From Corallium rubrum (lineage: Eukaryota > Cnidaria > Anthozoa > Scleralcyonacea > Coralliidae), in NCBI GenBank assembly GCA_964035015.1, contig CAXIUP010000120.1:1630001-1694000 (forward strand): DNA of 64,000 bases, written 5' to 3'. The notes below the pieces were generated by a model that made no database searches, had not been told where the DNA came from, and saw nothing but the letters and a program-made list of their open reading frames with translations. Shown here piece after piece: positions 1 to 8,975 of this stretch. Numbering within the stretch: the first letter of the stretch is position 1; every line of letters begins with the position of its first letter. A program made the position numbers and the translations under genes.

Positions 1-372
1 TTAATGGCTCACTGTTCCAACGATCAACGTGCATCGGATCTATTTACGTGTGGTTCTCATCATCGTGGCATATCCGTGTTGTACCTTACGCAGAGTTTAT
101 TTCCACCCGGTAAACTATCACGAACCATCAGTTTGAATTCTCACTATATGGTGGTATTCCGAAATCTACGCGACTCGCTTGGGATTACAACACTTGCGAA
201 ACAAATGTTTCCTAAACATGGCAATTACCTTTTGGAGTCGTATCGTGATGCTACAAGCAGACCTTATGGTTATTTAATGATTGATTGTCATCAACTGACA
301 CCGGAGAACATGCGTCTTAGAACCAACATTTTACCTGGGGAAAGACAAATTGTCTACATGAAGCGTGCTTAA
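1..372 (+). CDS. Polinton FtsK/HerA-type (A32-like) genome-packaging ATPase, C-terminal part
   Basis: This is the end of the ATPase that drives DNA into the capsid in Polintons and adintoviruses. The frame is open at the window edge, so the methionine at base 4 is not the real start and the Walker A and B motifs lie outside the window. Family features visible are the GSHHRGISVLYLTQSLF segment (the conserved helix and strand after Walker B, with a sensor Gln) and the later ATSRPYGYLMID and TPENMRLRTNI stretches. About 120 residues of a protein normally around 200-270 are present. It is followed on the same strand by two small ORFs, the usual Polinton late cluster. No frame break is seen in the visible part. 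Confidence 0.88.
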   Translation, partial: LMAHCSNDQRASDLFTCGSHHRGISVLYLTQSLFPPGKLSRTISLNSHYMVVFRNLRDSLGITTLAKQMFPKHGNYLLESYRDATSRPYGYLMIDCHQLTPENMRLRTNILPGERQIVYMKRA

Positions 373-408
373 ATTGCGAGTGTGTCGTTTAAATCCATCA
401 TTTGCAAG

Positions 409-738
409 ATGTCGAAGCGTATGAGAGGAAGTCTTCCGTATCTTCAGGTTATAGTGAAATCTAAACCTAAATTGCGAAAGTTGCTTATCGATAACGTTCC
501 TGCGAACGTTATCACGGCTATTTGTGAGTGTTCACTGAATTTACTTAAAGGTGTTATTCCAGTAACACCACGTCAGAAGCAACGTTTGGTGCGCTACAAG
601 ACACATCTCCGCGCGTTGGCAAATAAGAAAGTGTCGAGAAAACGGAAAAAGTTGTACCTTAATCAGAAAGGTGGAAATTTACTGGGAGCTCTTTTACCAC
701 CGGTTCTTGGTGTACTTGGAAGTTTGTTTACAAAATGA
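409..738 (+). CDS. Small basic Polinton virion-type protein with hydrophobic GG tail
   Basis: An ORF of about 109 residues. I prefer the ATG at 409; the open frame reaches back to a GTG at 382. The first 90 residues are rich in Lys/Arg and include PVTPRQKQRLVRYKTHLRAL. The C-terminus is KGGNLLGALLPPVLGVLGSL, a Gly-Gly followed by a hydrophobic segment. Small basic proteins with this tail recur in Polintons and adintoviruses and recall adenovirus minor core or pVI-like polypeptides. The Gly-Gly resembles an adenain-type cleavage site, though the P4 residue is Gln. The stop codon overlaps the next gene's start (ATGA at 735-738). The precise role is unknown. Confidence 0.7.
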   Translation: MSKRMRGSLPYLQVIVKSKPKLRKLLIDNVPANVITAICECSLNLLKGVIPVTPRQKQRLVRYKTHLRALANKKVSRKRKKLYLNQKGGNLLGALLPPVLGVLGSLFTK

Positions 739-1313
739 AACATGCAAAACGTATGGTTTTGGTCCCTGAGGACACACTTCAGAGATACGAGCAAAGACAA
801 AGACTGGAGACCTCCCCGATTATGGCCAACATGATGCATAAAGATACGGACATGTCAAATATTCTTCAACGCACGGATATGGGTGAGGATGAAAAGCAAA
901 AATTGTACTATGCGAACTTGGAACGTTATATGGACTTAAGGCGCCAAAAGGACAGTCAAATACCAACCGTTCGGATAGCACCCGGCGCTGAAAGTAAAGA
1001 AAAGGCAGAGTTACCTGATGCAACCGTGGCACAGTTACCGGATGCAACCATTGTTGGACATATACCTAGAACAATGCGTGAAAGAGCTACATTACTTTTG
1101 AATCGATTGAAAACAAGACCTGACGTTATTTCCTGGGATGAAACGGGACAAGTCAAGCTCGAGGGTGAAACCATCCCACAATCAAACATATCTGATTTGG
1201 TTTCGGATGCTATGAGGGCAAGAAAACATTTCAATCCTACGGTTTCAAAGGAATTTTTTCGTGTTTTATCTAAGATTAATATGCCTAAAGATCTTGTGAG
1301 AAATGAGAAATGA
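735..1313 (+). CDS. Conserved Polinton late ORF of unknown function
   Basis: A 192-residue intact ORF starting in the ATGA overlap with the upstream gene, so the two are probably expressed together. The N-terminus (MKHAKRMVLVPEDTLQRYEQ) and the following segment ETSPIMANMMHKDTDMSNIL are of a type I associate with a recurrent Polinton protein that has no assigned activity. The middle contains two copies of ELPDATV/QLPDAT, a short internal duplication. The C-terminal third (residues about 115-185) is helical and charged. There is no membrane segment or recognisable catalytic motif. A structural or assembly role is inference from position only. Confidence 0.65.
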   Translation: MKHAKRMVLVPEDTLQRYEQRQRLETSPIMANMMHKDTDMSNILQRTDMGEDEKQKLYYANLERYMDLRRQKDSQIPTVRIAPGAESKEKAELPDATVAQLPDATIVGHIPRTMRERATLLLNRLKTRPDVISWDETGQVKLEGETIPQSNISDLVSDAMRARKHFNPTVSKEFFRVLSKINMPKDLVRNEK

Positions 1314-1684
1314 GGAAAGATGGAAACAAGTGGACAATTCGTCAGGTGGAGAAGATGTTTCCTACCGCACTCCACAACGTACAACCCCAACATCAAGTTA
1401 TTTCCAGACTGTTCTAAAGAAACATGAAAAAAAAACAAGCTCAGAAAAGTTGGATTAATTATTAATCATGTAACTGTTTTTGAGAGTTATTTAATAAATT
1501 GTTTTTAAACTCTCTAATTGTTACTTTTTTCTCACTGGGGGTGATAGTGTGAAATCCATATATGTTGTTCACTTATGTAGTATACAGACGAGCGGTTCGC
1601 ATGTGGGATGTGAAACTGTTACCTTTGTGCGCAAATCAAAACGTACACGATATTGAATTTACAACATTTTTATTATTTACAACA
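1314..1684. other. Convergent intergenic region
   Basis: Between the rightward late cluster and the leftward capsid cluster. It is AT-rich, with AATAAA-like words near 1493-1498 (ttaataaattg) that could serve as a polyadenylation signal for the rightward genes. No supported ORF or structured repeat was seen. Confidence 0.4.
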
Positions 1685-2189
1685 TTATTTTTCAATCAGT
1701 TTTTTACAACATTGATTAACATTTGAGTACTTTGTTAACAATACTCTAAAATGACTTTTAACAAACTGAGACACTTTCGCATCATTTAACATAGTATCGT
1801 TAGTAAATAACTGCACGATTTTATTCATGCTGTGGCCTCGTGCTCTATGACTAAGGTAAAATATGGAATACAGTCCACACACATCTGACCAATCACTTTG
1901 CAGTTTACGAGTGTTAAAATTCCCATTTGTGAGACTTTAAAAAATCTCCAAACGAATTCTTATAGTAATGTGGTGATTGTCCGTCAAAAAATTCTCCTTT
2001 CTGTTCCGATGAAAAGTAAAAGGCCACCCAATGCGGTCCAGGTTCGCTGCTCGGATCTGTGTTTGCGACAAATCCGCACGGATATTTGTCAATCATTTGA
2101 GGTAATTTGTCAGAAGGAAACACACAGCAAAACTTCTTGCTTGTTATAGGATCTTGTTGTAATGCATGTATTATCTGAGCAGTGTTCAT
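1685..2189 (-). pseudogene. Adenain-like (C5/Ulp1-fold) cysteine protease, frameshifted
   Basis: The maturation protease of Polinton virions. The N-terminal part (2189 down to 1914) includes FPSDKLPQMIDKYPCGFVAN and the catalytic His segment GPHWVAFYF, then FFDGQSPHYY with the Asp. The catalytic Cys block, SDVCGLYSIFYLSHRARG, lies in another frame from about 1912 down to 1685. The shift falls in a TTTT run near 1914-1918, where one extra base ends the first frame after HKWEF. The catalytic Gln lies just before the Cys in the second frame. Length over both frames is about 165-170 residues. Either a one-base mutation or a sequencing error in the run explains the break. It ends one base from the major capsid gene. 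Confidence 0.85.
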
Positions 2190-3518
2190 TTAGCCAGAGT
2201 AATCGTAAATGACGTTCCTCTCAGAGTCGATTTGAATCAGATTTTCAAATTCTCCGTAACAGACGAGACTCACAGCTGCTGTAGGTGCGGTAGAGAACTT
2301 GATGTCAACTGCCAAATTTCCCCTTTGAACGGCATTAAAATGGGATGATGCCCCGCACATATCGGCGGTCAGATCGAAAGCATAGATGGCGTACCCTTTT
2401 GAGAATTCCTCTCGCGATATATCGTTGCCGGCGTTGAGATACATTTTTCCTGTGCCTGAAAACAATGTGCTAAATGCTTCAACAAATCTAGGGCTCATAC
2501 CATAGGAAAGCTGTATCGGCTTAAACGGCATATCTTCTCCATTTACGGTTATTCCAATAGACGTCACGGTGAAATGCTTAAAGTTGTACGGATTCTTGGT
2601 GTATACCCCATTAAACGCCGTGCTATCGACAAAACCAAAGACAAACGATTTCGGTACAAGGCCATTAAAGAGGTTATCTTTTCTCAAGGAAGGATTTCCT
2701 GTTGGAACAATGAAACTCTTGCACTCAACGCGACGAATAGGGTAGATCGCTGGTCCTTTTTTCAATGCAATTTCATGAGCCATGGAAATGCTCGGACTCA
2801 CTTTCACTTTGCGTATCTTGAGATAAGCATCGACCAGTTTCACTTTGTAATCGGGATTGGCCTCTGCGGACATCAGACAAAACGCATCGCTACTTCGATT
2901 CAGAATAATTTTCAGGTCGACAAAGCTCAATAGGAGACGATCGGTCATAAATACATCGCTGAATATAGGGCCAGCCATTTCGACAATTCCACTTAGTTTG
3001 TTAAACGCATATCTCGAATTAAGACCTGCGTTGGCGTTGCCACCTGCTAGGGTAGGATCAGAAACGTCCATTTTTCCTGCGGTATCTTTGTAATACATGG
3101 CTGCGGTGAGTTGAGATTTCTTTGTCGCCGGACCATAGTTTAGGAGGGTTTCCAGATATGCTCGGTATGCGTAGGTTCCAGTAGCCTGCGTAACTTGCTT
3201 TTCTTTCAGAAAGACGTCGACTTGTTTGAACAGACTGTGTAGGAAATTGTTCACTATTCCAACCTTTTCGTCTGCGCCAAGATTTGTACCATCAGCTTTT
3301 GTCACTTTTGCTCTCACCACAAGAATCGTTTTAGATAAATCAACATAATCTTCTGTGCCCGGAGACAGAAACGTGACTGGACCACCATCTGATACACTGG
3401 AAACAGGTTGATGATCGATCCAATGTCCTTTTTCTAAACTGATCTGTGTTGGAGGCACAGAAAAGAGATCAAGTTCACTTTTTGTGCATTCTTGCGATTT
3501 GGAATGTACGAAATTCAT
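2190..3518 (-). CDS. Polinton major capsid protein (double jelly-roll, hexon-like)
   Basis: A 442-residue uninterrupted ORF. The N-terminus (FVHSKSQECTKSELDLFSVP), the LEKGHWIDHQPV segment, the VDLSKTILVVRAKVTKADG strand and the block YRAYLETLLNYGPATKKSQL are hallmarks of the Polinton capsid family, often annotated in animal genomes as F54H12.2-like. The fold is predicted to be two jelly rolls per chain, as in adenovirus hexon; this is family knowledge and not visible directly. The C-terminus carries AVSLVCYGEFENLIQIDSERNV. Start: ATG at 3518, preceded by the core protein gene. It is one of the few intact genes of this Polinton. Confidence 0.9.
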   Translation of the reverse strand: MNFVHSKSQECTKSELDLFSVPPTQISLEKGHWIDHQPVSSVSDGGPVTFLSPGTEDYVDLSKTILVVRAKVTKADGTNLGADEKVGIVNNFLHSLFKQVDVFLKEKQVTQATGTYAYRAYLETLLNYGPATKKSQLTAAMYYKDTAGKMDVSDPTLAGGNANAGLNSRYAFNKLSGIVEMAGPIFSDVFMTDRLLLSFVDLKIILNRSSDAFCLMSAEANPDYKVKLVDAYLKIRKVKVSPSISMAHEIALKKGPAIYPIRRVECKSFIVPTGNPSLRKDNLFNGLVPKSFVFGFVDSTAFNGVYTKNPYNFKHFTVTSIGITVNGEDMPFKPIQLSYGMSPRFVEAFSTLFSGTGKMYLNAGNDISREEFSKGYAIYAFDLTADMCGASSHFNAVQRGNLAVDIKFSTAPTAAVSLVCYGEFENLIQIDSERNVIYDYSG

Positions 3519-3520
3519 GT

Positions 3521-3925
3521 TTATCCGAATATGTCAAGAGCTGTTCTCCGCTTCTTGGTTTGATTGCGTCTGGTAGTAGACGTCGATGCTTTTCTCTTTT
3601 TAACTGTTTTACGCTTTTTTGTCTGTCTGCCTCTGACAGTGGACGCCTTTTGCCTTTTACGTTTTCCGCTTCCTGTTTGAGCATAAGTTTGAAGTCGATT
3701 AACGGCTTTATTCTTTGCGACGTTAGCAGCTTCTTTTCCTCGGCTTTTCACTGATTCTTTCAGATTTCGTCCAGAAGCAATATCTCCTAACACATTAGCT
3801 CCAGCATTCAAAGCAATTTTTCCAAGAGTTTTTGCTCCACTTTTTACCATCGGCATCATTGCTCTCGCAACATTACGAACAGCCCACCAAGTCCATATCC
3901 CATCTGACCATAACCCATTTGCCAT
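3521..3925 (-). pseudogene. Basic core (DNA-condensing, pVII/pX-like) protein, N-terminus out of frame
   Basis: The sequence from NVARAMMPMVKSGAKTLGK onwards is typical of the Polinton core protein that follows the minor capsid gene. A middle of Ala/Gly-rich helix is followed by a Lys/Arg/Thr/Ser-rich tail (GKRKRQKA, KKRKTVKKRK, TKKRRTALDIFG) with nuclear-localisation character. The ATG at 3925 gives an odd leader (MANGLWSDGIWTWW). The expected glycine-rich leader (QMGYGQMGYGLGGLF) is found in the frame of the neighbouring minor capsid ORF, one base out of register. This points to a single-base deletion near 3890-3897. The ORF overlaps the minor capsid ORF by 70 bases. Confidence 0.75.
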
Positions 3926-4755
3926 GAACTGCCTCTGAAAACAGGCATTCCACGACCTTGTTGTTGTTCAAGGTAATAGGATACGTATGGATTATTCATT
4001 TTCACGTAAAGTAACTCTGCTGTTTTGAAGTACACTGTCGCTGTCACCTTTCCACGTTCAAATGGCACTGCAGCGCCTGTATCGCTTCTTAAAAGGATTT
4101 CCACATCTTCGAATGATTTTGTTTGGACAGGCACATACTGTATGTTTGTGAACGTTTTAGTAATGATGTCACCCGACTTTCCCTCAACGGGAACGATTCG
4201 GAGTAAAGGGGCGTTCGTATCTCCAACGACTTGTGGCTGTACTATATTACAATAAACGTAAATTGCCGTGACACTAGGCAATTCTGCCACGTAAGGACTT
4301 TCGGTCGTTGTTTTAAGATTTGTGTTGTTTTCTCCAAACCCCAGCATAATTGCTACTCCTTTCCTAAAGGCGAACGTATGTTTCTTTTTTAAAGTCACTA
4401 AGATTTTTCCAGTTATAACATTAAACGATAAGTTAATGTTATCGTTAACCTTTTTTGTCAGCTCTTTATTGATGGCCTTGATAAAATCTTGCACTGTCGC
4501 GTAGTAACCGTAATCTATATCTATGGATGAGTACATAGAACTTGCATCACTATAGTAAAGGCGAGTGTCGGTAATACCCTTTGCTAAAGTATACCACGTG
4601 ATAGGGTATGAAATGGAGTACAAACCCACTTCCCAATCGCCATGCAGATTAACGGCTTGTGGTAATTTTACACGATAATTTCCTGTTTTGTTATCGGGAA
4701 AAGTAGAGAGCGATGCATTGCTAGGAAGTGTGAGATAAAAATGTGTTCCACTCAT
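3856..4755 (-). CDS. Polinton minor capsid protein (single jelly-roll, penton-like) fused in frame to core-protein leader
   Basis: The residues HFYLTLPSNASLSTFPDN, LHGDWEVGLYSISYPITWY and DTGAAVPFERGKVTATVYF are diagnostic of the Polinton penton-like protein. I favour the ATG at 4755 (MSGTHFYL); the frame is open to an upstream ATG at 4785. In relatives the protein ends soon after the GKV-strand, but here the frame continues through MNNPYVSYYLEQQQG and a Gly/Tyr/Met-rich stretch that looks like the start of the core protein, then stops at 3856. So the stop between the two genes appears to be missing and the downstream core frame is shifted. Total about 299 residues. Confidence 0.83.
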   Translation of the reverse strand: MSGTHFYLTLPSNASLSTFPDNKTGNYRVKLPQAVNLHGDWEVGLYSISYPITWYTLAKGITDTRLYYSDASSMYSSIDIDYGYYATVQDFIKAINKELTKKVNDNINLSFNVITGKILVTLKKKHTFAFRKGVAIMLGFGENNTNLKTTTESPYVAELPSVTAIYVYCNIVQPQVVGDTNAPLLRIVPVEGKSGDIITKTFTNIQYVPVQTKSFEDVEILLRSDTGAAVPFERGKVTATVYFKTAELLYVKMNNPYVSYYLEQQQGRGMPVFRGSSWQMGYGQMGYGLGGLFVMLREQ

Positions 4756-4802
4756 GGTCAGTACTAGAGTACGAATAAAAGACACGCGACACAGATGCTG
4801 GT

Positions 4803-5865
4803 TTAAATCTTATTTATTTCAGAAGCAGGTACCCACGAATTAAACTTGTTTGGGTACCCTAACCATTTTACAAGATATTGTACATTGTTACCTCTTCCAC
4901 GTTTCTTCAGAATTTTTTCAACTTCGTAGACATCGTCCTGTTTAATGACTTTTTGCAATTCTTTATCGTAAAATGTCCCTCTCAGTTCCTCATCGTCATA
5001 ATCTTTGAGTTTATACACAGGAGGATCGTCGTGCTTACAGTGAATATTTCTTCCGAGAAATTTTGTAAATAACCCTTTTCAAATTTCCGTTTGATTTTAC
5101 TAATTCTTACTTGATCACCGATCTTAAACTTATACATTACATTTTTCACATCATTATGTTCATCGTACAAAGTGTGCCATACTTTCTTTTCGTTCTCGAC
5201 AGTAACATCTGTTGGCTTTGTTTTAATACTACTATGAACACTATGATTGTAAGAGTAGATTAAATTAGGCAGCATGTCAATGTATCGCATGGTTTTCTTG
5301 GCTGTGAAGTATCGCCACATCTTTGTCTTCAGCGTACGAATCAACCGTTCTACGATCGAGGCTTTTGTTTCATTATACGTGTTGTACAATTCTATGTCCT
5401 CCTCCTTCATCAATGCTTGAAAATGTCTGTTGAAAAACTCAGTTCCTTGATCAGTCATGATCTTTTCAGGCTTGCGTCCAGAAGACAAAATGACTTTGAA
5501 AGCTTCCACCAGAGACAAACCTGTTTTATTTTTCAAAGGAATTACCCAGGCATACTTTGAAAACACATCAACGCATACGAGCAGATAGCGATACCCGTCG
5601 TTCAACTTTTGCATGGATTGCATGTCCGCTAAATCCATTTGCCATTGCTGATCGATACCATCACACGGTTTCTTTTGAAATTACGATGCACCGGTTTATG
5701 TAAAGTGTACGTGTCTTGTGACATCAACCATTCTTTAATTTTCGCGCGACTCACTTTAAATTTTCCCTCCTTTTTTATGTCATCATACAAACGATTCACT
5801 CCACCAAATCCTCCGGGACGTTTCGGATCGTAATAAACGCTAGACAGGTAATCATCCATGGTCAA
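4803..5865 (-). pseudogene. Polinton retroviral-type integrase with C-terminal chromodomain, in three frames
   Basis: Frame 1 (5865 to about 5665) has the N-terminal segment DYLSSVYYDPKRPGGFGG and the basic HKPVHRNFKRNRV. Frame 2 (about 5664 to about 5030) has the rve core with three catalytic acidic residues: Asp in MDLADM, Asp in IMTDQGTEFF and Glu in ASIVERLIRTLK. An SH3-like segment (FKIGDQVRISKIKRKFEKGY) follows. Frame 3 (about 5030 to 4803) has a chromodomain: YEVEKILKKRGRGNN, QYLVKWLGYPNKFNSW. Two single-base-type shifts separate the frames, near 5665 (after NRV) and near 5030 (after IFTV). The catalytic triad is intact but the gene cannot give one protein. In Polintons this enzyme inserts the element; the chromodomain probably directs target choice (family inference). 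Confidence 0.9.
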
Positions 5866-5909
5866 CTATCACATATAAAATGAAAGAACATCTTCAATGA
5901 TAAACTCTT

Positions 5910-6146
5910 TTATTCTTCGGCGGTAATGGCGGGTTTGTCATTTTGAATACTGTTAGTGTGTTCGACATTTGTCAAATGTTCATTTTCAACAGGTTTGTAG
6001 TTTTTGATAGTTTTACTACTATAGCCCATCTGTAAATGCCCCTCGAGGTTAAGATCATTACGACCAACACTTATACCTATTCTAAACATTGTCTGTTTGT
6101 TATGATTTTTGTTGATCTTTGGATTTTTGCTGGCAGAGTTACCCAT
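5910..6146 (-). CDS. Small protein with N-myristoylation signal, unknown function
   Basis: A 78-residue ORF directly upstream of the integrase on the same strand. The N-terminus MGNSASKNPK fits the N-myristoyltransferase pattern (Gly2, small residue at 5, Ser at 6, Lys following). The rest is hydrophilic, Asn/Lys-rich, with no membrane segment or known domain. I do not recognise it. The ATG at 6146 is the only sensible start, since the signal needs Gly at position 2. A membrane-associated virion or host-interaction protein is possible but is inference from the signal alone. Confidence 0.5.
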   Translation of the reverse strand: MGNSASKNPKINKNHNKQTMFRIGISVGRNDLNLEGHLQMGYSSKTIKNYKPVENEHLTNVEHTNSIQNDKPAITAEE

Positions 6147-6294
6147 GACTATGACAGTACTAGCCGCTGTTCATAAATTTTATAAACATCAAAAAAATAT
6201 TATATCGAACATGGATAATACGAGAATATATTATTACTGTGGGTCATCGGGCCATGGGGCCCAATAAGGCCAAAAAGTGCCATTTCGGGCCTTT

Positions 6295-7224
6295 CCGGTG
6301 TCACAGGAAATTCGCCCCCCTGTAAATTCGCCCCCCCCCCCCTCCCGGGGGGCGAATTTCCTAGGAATCTCGCCCCCCTTTAGGAATTTCGCCCCCCTTC
6401 TCGATTTCGATTTAAATTCAAAACATGACAAGAACATTTTTTAGTAAATTTAATATCTTACAAAAATTGTACTAGTTGACTATATAGCTCAATGGGTTAG
6501 CTTAGTCCTTTTAGCTGGTGGTGGAGTGCACGAAGGGCAAAGCCACTCACTCTCCGTAGAATGGTATTGGTCTGGTCAATACCGCGACGCAAAAAATAAC
6601 AGTTCTACCTCTGGAACCAAGGTACTCTTATGAAAGATAGAAGTGCTTCCGATTCTGAAGGGACTTTAAGATCCTGACAACGGACTACGGCTACGGCAGG
6701 AAGTTTAAGAGTGGTATTAAATAGTGTTGTATTTATACATTCATAATCGCACGGACTCATTCTGTTCTTAAATGCTTGAGGAAAAACACTTGTTCAATCT
6801 ATGTTAGTCGCGAAAGTAAAGTTAAACTTTCCCAAGGCTTCTGTAGTGACTCGGGTTCCGCGTTGTCTATGCAACGTGAAAATGCTTTTTCACGTTGTCA
6901 ACAGAGTCACGACGGCGTGAAAATTACTCTTGGGAACCGACGTCGTTTGTCAAACGTTCTTTGTATATGACATAAAATTCTAGTATTCAAACACGTTGCC
7001 GTAGTAGTTTTATCTCGACTGGCATCCAGAATGCATGTGTTGTTGGCAATATAAATGTTTGCCAATTTGGGCGATTTATGTTTTGCGACTAAAAGGGGGA
7101 GGGCGAAATTCCTAAAGGGGGGCGATATTCCTAGGAAACTCGCCCCCCGGGAGGGCGAATTTCATAGGAATATCGCCCCCCGGGGGGGCGATATTACGGC
7201 CGGACGGATTTCCTGGGACACCGG
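6295..7224. mobile_element. Non-autonomous DNA element (about 0.93 kb) with GC-rich iterated palindromic ends
   Basis: The ends match as imperfect inverted repeats: ccggtgtcacaggaaattcg at 6295-6314 pairs with cggatttcctgggacaccgg at 7205-7224 (18 of 20). Both ends carry arrays of a short motif, ggggggcgaattcctaggaa-like and its complement (6310-6405 and 7095-7195), separated by runs of C or G. The interior codes for nothing obvious. It contains a hairpin with 11-base arms (6872-6882 with 6887-6897). Target duplication is not clear. It lies between the MGNSAS gene and a rightward ORF that lacks an ATG, so it may have separated that ORF from its 5' end. Confidence 0.6.
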
Positions 7225-7284
7225 GCCTAATCAAATCGTATAAAACATCTTCAACTTGTGAGAAAACTGTCAAAAATTCTTTGA

Positions 7285-7710
7285 AACTCGTGGAGTAAAG
7301 AGCTAGTCCTGTCTAAACCTCTCGATATTGACGATAAAGAATTAGTTCTTCATCATCGTCAGAAACGTATCGAAAAGAAACTGTTGAAAAGTTACGCTGA
7401 AGAAATAGCATCGAACATATCTCGTCTTGTGACTGAAAACTGTAACGGTTGCCTCACTGACCATCCTTCCCAAGGACAGCACGACTGCCTCATGATGGAA
7501 AGGGATGAACAGTTATGTTTATACTATGACCGTGCTTTGGAAAAGGTTTCAGAAGCAAATGTCATGAAGGCTTTTACCGAAAGTTTGAACGATATTAAAC
7601 CTAGTGTGAGCGGTTTTGAAATGCTCAAGTATACGTGTGATGATTGGAGATCTATCTTTTGTGCAGATCAAAGACGGGTGCTTAAACAAGAAATTTTCAA
7701 GTTATTGTAA
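7285..7710 (+). pseudogene. Conserved Polinton-associated Cys/His ORF lacking an ATG
   Basis: The frame is open from 7285, after a TGA, to 7710. It contains a basic helix (VLHHRQKRIEKKLLKSYAEE) and then a zinc-like cluster, NCNGCLTDHPSQGQHDCLM (CxxC...HxxxxxH-D-C). The rest is acidic and helical. I have seen this Cys/His block in cnidarian Polinton-type ORFs, with no assigned function. There is no ATG before the conserved part; the first usable codon would be TTG at 7384. The GC-rich element ends 60 bases upstream of the open frame, so the true first exon or start may have been displaced. Role unknown; DNA or protein binding is inference. Confidence 0.5.
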
Positions 7711-7734
7711 CTGAATAGGAAGTGTAACAATCCC

Positions 7735-7844
7735 TATAAAAACACTGTACCACCTTCGATTTTGATCAGATTGTGATGAAAGTTATTCTATTAACGTGAA
7801 AGCGCATGCGTACAAATGTAACAATCTCCCAAAACCCTATAAAA
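7735..7844 (+). promoter_or_regulatory. Two tandem TATA-box promoter modules
   Basis: TATAAA at 7735-7740 and TATAAAA at 7838-7844 lie in two related segments, each reading gtaacaatc ... ccctataaaa(a)cactg(t/c)acc. They are 103 bases apart, so the promoter has been duplicated. The second box is about 56 bases upstream of the ATG at 7900, a good distance for a short 5' leader. The first box may serve the same gene from farther away. Confidence 0.6.
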
Positions 7845-7899
7845 CACTGCACCTTTTCTGATTTTTCATCGGATCAGATAAACATTTGATAGAAGCAAC

Positions 7900-8214
7900 A
7901 TGTCTTGGAGAAACATCGTAACCCAATGGCTTTCGGACAAAACCATAACGCAAGAGGGAAACCTGGCAACCTTGGATTTGTTGGGACTTTTAATACAAAA
8001 GAATGTGATACCAGCAACGCTTATTGATAATCCGACGCTACACTCAATTATGTTAACGCAAATCGTATTAGAAACATTGAATAGTTTAACGGTACCCCCA
8101 GCACCCCAAGGGAAAACCTTTGTCTATCATATGAACGCCAAAGAAATGATGATGGGGGACCTTAACATCAGAATTCAAAGCAGATTAGATCGTTGGAACA
8201 ACAGACAGGAGTAA
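7900..8214 (+). CDS. Small Polinton accessory ORF, unknown function
   Basis: A 104-residue ORF, MSWRNIVTQWLSDKTITQEG to WNNRQE. It starts at the first ATG after a TATA box. The middle is hydrophobic and helical (LATLDLLGLLIQKNVIPATL) but not a convincing membrane span. I do not recognise a family. It faces the leftward DNA polymerase across an AT-rich gap (8215-8373) that has two or three copies of caacaaatatata(a/t)ctgtt. Confidence 0.5.
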   Translation: MSWRNIVTQWLSDKTITQEGNLATLDLLGLLIQKNVIPATLIDNPTLHSIMLTQIVLETLNSLTVPPAPQGKTFVYHMNAKEMMMGDLNIRIQSRLDRWNNRQE

Positions 8215-8975
8215 ATCTGGATCATTACCACAAACTAAAGCTCACAAATTAACTTTGAGATCAAACGATTTATTTTAAACATATACAACTGTTCAACAAA
8301 TATATAACTGTTCAACAAATATATAATTGTTCTTTGTATTTTTCAATAAGTATGATTGTTCTTTTAACTGTATTTAAAATCCATAAGGTAATGTTTTGTA
8401 TTCATCAATAATAACACGCTTGTTATAAACAATACGATAGTCCTTTTTCATGCGTTTGGTTTCAATGTTTTTGGTCTTCGTATTTCTCGTGATCTTGAAT
8501 GGGATGTCAACGGATACTTGCCCTTCGACATTACATTTTGCATGTAGGTACACCAATGCACGAATAACATCAAAGTTCACCTTTTGCCTTACGGTGCAAT
8601 TCAATGTGATACCACGTATCTTCGTCTCCACCTTGTTCGTGTTGGTCCGGTAACAGTAATTCTTCGGTTCGCCCGAGATGAACGTAGTGATGTGATCCCC
8701 TTTCAATTCGTCAGTTAACTCCCCGAGATAAGGACCTGTCGGAGGTTCTGGATCGCCGGGTTTGCTGACAAAGATCACCGAATCGGTATCGTAGTACAGG
8801 ACTCTTTCTTGCAACATATCCAATACCCCGTAGAGTTTGAGGCGCGCATAGGCGGTGGTGAAAGCGGCGATGACCACGTTGGTTTTGGCGTTGGGCTCAA
8901 TGAAATTCTCGGTGTACTCATATCGAATCTCGATCATATCGTCACTCACCATGTTGGTTCGCTGAGCAAATTTAC

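Noticed and set aside
2166..3093. Plus-strand ORFs opposite the major capsid gene
   Set aside because: Antisense shadows with no family signal.
6484..6500. tRNA A-box-like word tagctcaatgggttag inside the GC-rich-ended element
   Set aside because: The only B-box-like word (ggtcaatacc) is one base short and no cloverleaf forms.
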